Part shown: piece after piece, positions 61,338-64,000 of the stretch | Layout: the number at the start of each line of letters is the position of its first letter | How positions within the stretch are numbered: position 1 is the first letter of the stretch | DNA from: Actinomycetota bacterium | Lineage (GTDB): Bacteria > Actinomycetota > Acidimicrobiia > Spongiisociales > UBA5794 | Assembly (NCBI GenBank): GCA_013151445.1 | Contig: JAADIG010000137.1 | Location: 23,815-87,814 of the forward strand | Direction of reading: 5' to 3' | DNA length: 64,000 bases | The notes under the pieces: model-generated | The model's input: only the letters and a program-made list of their open reading frames with translations | Told to the model about the DNA's origin: nothing | Databases searched by the model: none | Made by a program: the position numbers and the translations under genes

Positions 61338-64000
61338 GTGATTGAATTTCCACGCATTACGCGTAACCCAAATGCCAAACAGTCCCGTCTCGGTATCTAC
61401 CTTGCGATTGCGTTCGCTGCGATCCTTGTCATCCGTGCCCTGGCCGTCTTCTGGACGGACTACCTCTGGTACGAGTCGGTAGGCCAAACCTCGGTGTGGT
61501 TCACGCTCGTGTTCACCAAGGTGTGGCTGATCCTCGGCGCATTCGTCGTTGCTTTCGGTGTCATCTTCCTCAACATGTGGGCCGTTGACCGGATCTCTCC
61601 GGCCGTGCCCCCGCATCCCGACGATGTCGACGCTGAACTTGTCGAGCGTTACCAGGAGTGGGTGTTGCCACGGGCCCGCAAGTTCCGTCTCGGTATCTCG
61701 ACGTTCCTGGGTGGCATGGTCGCCCTCGGTGCCGGAGCGTACTGGCGGGAATGGCTGTCCTTTCGAGCGTCCGAGTCGTTCGGGATCGCCGACCCGATCT
61801 TCGGGAACGATGTCTCCCGGTATGTGTTCGAGCTGCCGTTCTTCCGTGCTGCGTTCGGGTGGGTGTTCCAGCTTCTCATCGTGACGGCACTGATCGCCGC
61901 GGCTCTGCACTATTTCAACGGCGCCATCCAGGTGGCGTCGGGTCGGGGCGTCAGCTCGGGTGTCAAGATGCATCTGTCGCTGATCTTTGCGGTCATCGCA
62001 CTCACAAAAGCGTTCGGGTATCTCTTTGACCAATGGTCGCTGGTGTATTCCGAACGTGGCGGCGTGTTCGGCGTGTCGTACACGGATTTCAACGCCCAGC
62101 GACCGGCACTCAACCTGCTTATCTTTATTTCGATCATCGCGGCGATCATCCTGGTTGCGAACGTGTTCATGCGTGGCTGGATGTTGCCGGTGGTTGCCCT
62201 GGCGTTGTGGTTGTTCACCTCGATTGTTGTCGGTGGTATCTATCCGGCGTTTATCCAGCGGTTCCGGGTCGATCCGGAGGCGGTGACCCGCGAGGCGCCG
62301 TTTGTGCAGAACAACATCGATTTCACCCGCCAGGCCTATAACCTCGCGGACGTCGAGGTGCGCCCCTTTGCGGCCTCCCCGAACCTCACCGGTGCCGATA
62401 TTGCCGCAAATCGTGCAACGGTTGACAACATTCGCCTGTGGGATCCGTCGGTACTCGAGCCGACCTATCGCAAGCTTCAGGAGATTCGGACGTTCTATTC
62501 GCTGCCTGATGTTGACATCGACAGGTATGTCGTCGACGGTGAGCTCACCCAGGTGATGATTGCGGGGCGTGAGCTTGATGAGGAGAACCTGCCTGCCGAG
62601 GGATGGGTGACCGAGACTTCCGTGTTCACCCACGGTTTCGGTGCGGTGCTGTCGCCGGCCAATGCGGTCGCCCAGGGTGGTCAGCCGGCGTTCTTCGTGC
62701 AGGACATTCCTCCGACAACTACTGACGAGATCTTCAGGATCGACGAACCGAGGATCTACTTCGGGGACCGGTCCCAGTCGCGGTACAAGATCGTCAACAC
62801 CGATGAACCCGAGGCCGATTTCCCTGACGATATTCGTGGCGACCGTATTGTCTATGGCAGTTACACCGGCAAGGCCGGGGTTCAGCTTTCGAGTGTGTTC
62901 CGGCGTGCCGCGTTTGCGACCCGGTTCTTGAACCTCGACACGTTGATCGCCGGGCAGATCCGCAGTGACTCGCGCCTGCTGATGGTGCGCAATGTCCGTG
63001 ACCGGGTCGCTCGTATTGCCCCGTTCCTGTCGAGCGATGACGACCCGTATCTCGTGGTGTTTAACGGCCGCCTCATATGGGTCGTGGATCTTTACACGAC
63101 GACCAACCAATATCCGTTCTCTCAGCGCGCCGAGACGGGCCGTCTCTCACGTGAGGGCCGCCGGTCGTCGCTTCCGGAAGACTTCAACTACATCCGCAAC
63201 TCGGTGAAGGCCACCGTCGATGCCGAGTCGGGTGTGGTGAACCTGTACATCATCGATCCGGATGATCCGTTGATTCGCTCCCAGCAACGCATCTTCCCCG
63301 GGTTGTTCAAGGATGCCTCGCAGATCCCCGCGGGTCTCGAGGAGCACTTCCGGTACCCCGAGGGGATGTTCCGGGTGCAGTCGGACATGTATTTGAAGTA
63401 TCACATCAGTGATCCGAAGGAATTCTTCTCACTCGTCGATCCGTGGCAGATCGCCCGCGATCCGTCGGATTCTTCGACCGAGCAGTTCCGAGATCCGGCG
63501 TTCAACCGGACGGCCGCGAACCCGAATGCGGCCCGTCCGATGTCTCCGTATTACCTGCTGCTAGAGCTGCCGGAAGAGGACAAGCTGTCATTCATTTTGA
63601 TGCAACCCTTTACCCCGGCGGAGCGCCCGAACATGGTGGCATTCCTGGTCGCCAAATCCGATCCCGGTGAGTACGGCGAACTGATTGTGTATACGCTGCC
63701 TGCGGATTCGTCGTCGAACGGGCCCGGGCAGGTCGGTGACTTCATCAACCAGAACACGGAGATCTCAGCCCAGTTCACGCTGTGGGGCCAAACCGGCTCG
63801 CGAGTGGTGAAGGGGGCCATGCAGGTCGTGCCGGTGAACGAATCGTTGTTATATGTGCAGCCGATCTTCCTGCGTGCCGATTCGCCGTCGGGTACGACCC
63901 CGGGTGGCGATGCCGGAGGTATTCCGGAGTTCAAGCAGATCGTGGTGTCCTTTGACGGCGAGATCGTGATGCGTGAGTCTTTGGATGAAGCGCTGTCGGT
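61338..64000 (+). CDS. UPF0182 family membrane protein (partial)
   Basis: A large protein open from GTG at 61338 to the window end (at least 887 residues). The N terminus has about seven membrane helices: RLGIYLAIAFAAILVIRALA, then the family hallmark TDYLWYESVGQTSVWF, FVVAFGVIFLNMW, and further helices to GLVGGIYPAFIQRFR-like. A large domain follows with NNIDFTRQAYNL, SPYYLLLELPEEDKLSF and FTPAERPNMVAF. UPF0182 proteins are ~900-1000 residues in actinobacteria; function is unknown. In mycobacteria the gene lies near the PDZ protease seen here. Confidence 0.9.
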   Translation, partial: MIEFPRITRNPNAKQSRLGIYLAIAFAAILVIRALAVFWTDYLWYESVGQTSVWFTLVFTKVWLILGAFVVAFGVIFLNMWAVDRISPAVPPHPDDVDAELVERYQEWVLPRARKFRLGISTFLGGMVALGAGAYWREWLSFRASESFGIADPIFGNDVSRYVFELPFFRAAFGWVFQLLIVTALIAAALHYFNGAIQVASGRGVSSGVKMHLSLIFAVIALTKAFGYLFDQWSLVYSERGGVFGVSYTDFNAQRPALNLLIFISIIAAIILVANVFMRGWMLPVVALALWLFTSIVVGGIYPAFIQRFRVDPEAVTREAPFVQNNIDFTRQAYNLADVEVRPFAASPNLTGADIAANRATVDNIRLWDPSVLEPTYRKLQEIRTFYSLPDVDIDRYVVDGELTQVMIAGRELDEENLPAEGWVTETSVFTHGFGAVLSPANAVAQGGQPAFFVQDIPPTTTDEIFRIDEPRIYFGDRSQSRYKIVNTDEPEADFPDDIRGDRIVYGSYTGKAGVQLSSVFRRAAFATRFLNLDTLIAGQIRSDSRLLMVRNVRDRVARIAPFLSSDDDPYLVVFNGRLIWVVDLYTTTNQYPFSQRAETGRLSREGRRSSLPEDFNYIRNSVKATVDAESGVVNLYIIDPDDPLIRSQQRIFPGLFKDASQIPAGLEEHFRYPEGMFRVQSDMYLKYHISDPKEFFSLVDPWQIARDPSDSSTEQFRDPAFNRTAANPNAARPMSPYYLLLELPEEDKLSFILMQPFTPAERPNMVAFLVAKSDPGEYGELIVYTLPADSSSNGPGQVGDFINQNTEISAQFTLWGQTGSRVVKGAMQVVPVNESLLYVQPIFLRADSPSGTTPGGDAGGIPEFKQIVVSFDGEIVMRESLDEALS

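Noticed and set aside
61119-63110. 663-residue open frame on the minus strand
   Set aside because: Antisense to the UPF0182 gene; its His/Arg/Asp/Gln-rich composition and lack of motifs mark it as a shadow frame.

Overview
The window looks like a chromosomal segment of an actinobacterium. Supporting signs are a WhiB-type iron-sulfur regulator, a mycothiol-linked CPWC oxidoreductase, a Wag31-like DivIVA protein, a SenX3/RegX3-like two-component pair beside pst, UPF0182 and DUF2342 proteins, moderately high GC, frequent GTG/TTG starts and several apparently leaderless genes. The order pcrA - sucCD - purN/purH - folD - mdh resembles a neighbourhood known from Streptomyces. Threonine-rich linkers behind lipoprotein signals and the overall gene set suggest Acidimicrobiia or a relative, but that is inference. 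No rRNA, tRNA, CRISPR array, prophage or insertion sequence was recognised.

Region by region. 1-20 kb: 3' end of pcrA, a B12-binding mutase subunit, sucCD, a TetR-SDR pair sharing an operator, a sodium/proton antiporter, an HD-domain protein, a tiny AT-hook/zinc-knuckle gene coupled to an alpha/beta hydrolase, purN-purH-folD, menC, icd, pyrE, a lipoprotein metallopeptidase, mdh and HU. 20-28 kb: an SCP2-like protein, sdhCAB (minus strand), then whiB, a membrane-anchored nuclease-fold-like protein, tatA and an ECF sigma / anti-sigma / RseB-like operon. 28-36 kb: an acyl-CoA dehydrogenase, pstSCAB-phoU and a divergent kinase/response regulator pair with a Pho-box-like repeat between them. 36-41 kb: an AhpE-like peroxiredoxin, DUF2342, an HtrA-like protease, moaE, GNAT and HEAT-repeat proteins. 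41-55 kb: paaG-paaH-paaJ-paaN, an acyl-CoA ligase, a complete Liv-type ABC importer (livHMKFG), an SH3-like lipoprotein and a PaaI-like thioesterase. 55-64 kb: two secreted proteins, bioY, a multi-pass membrane protein, a YlbL-like Lon/PDZ protease, DivIVA and the start of a UPF0182 gene that runs off the window.

How they fit together: sucCD, icd, sdhCAB and mdh supply much of the TCA cycle. The B12 subunit would feed propionyl-CoA carbon in as succinyl-CoA, and the paa genes would feed phenylacetyl-CoA carbon in as acetyl-CoA and succinyl-CoA. The ligase and Liv importer directly downstream suggest uptake and activation of an organic acid, possibly aromatic. The ring-epoxidase genes paaABCDE and paaK are not in the window.

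The most unusual signals are a family of long intergenic palindromes whose arms share a TTYTNGYG signature, the small AT-hook/zinc-knuckle gene, the 14-bp-spaced repeats before whiB, the tandem zinc-finger anti-sigma factor, and the apparent splitting of the DUF2342 / YlbL / UPF0182 neighbourhood by a block that contains the paa-liv genes.
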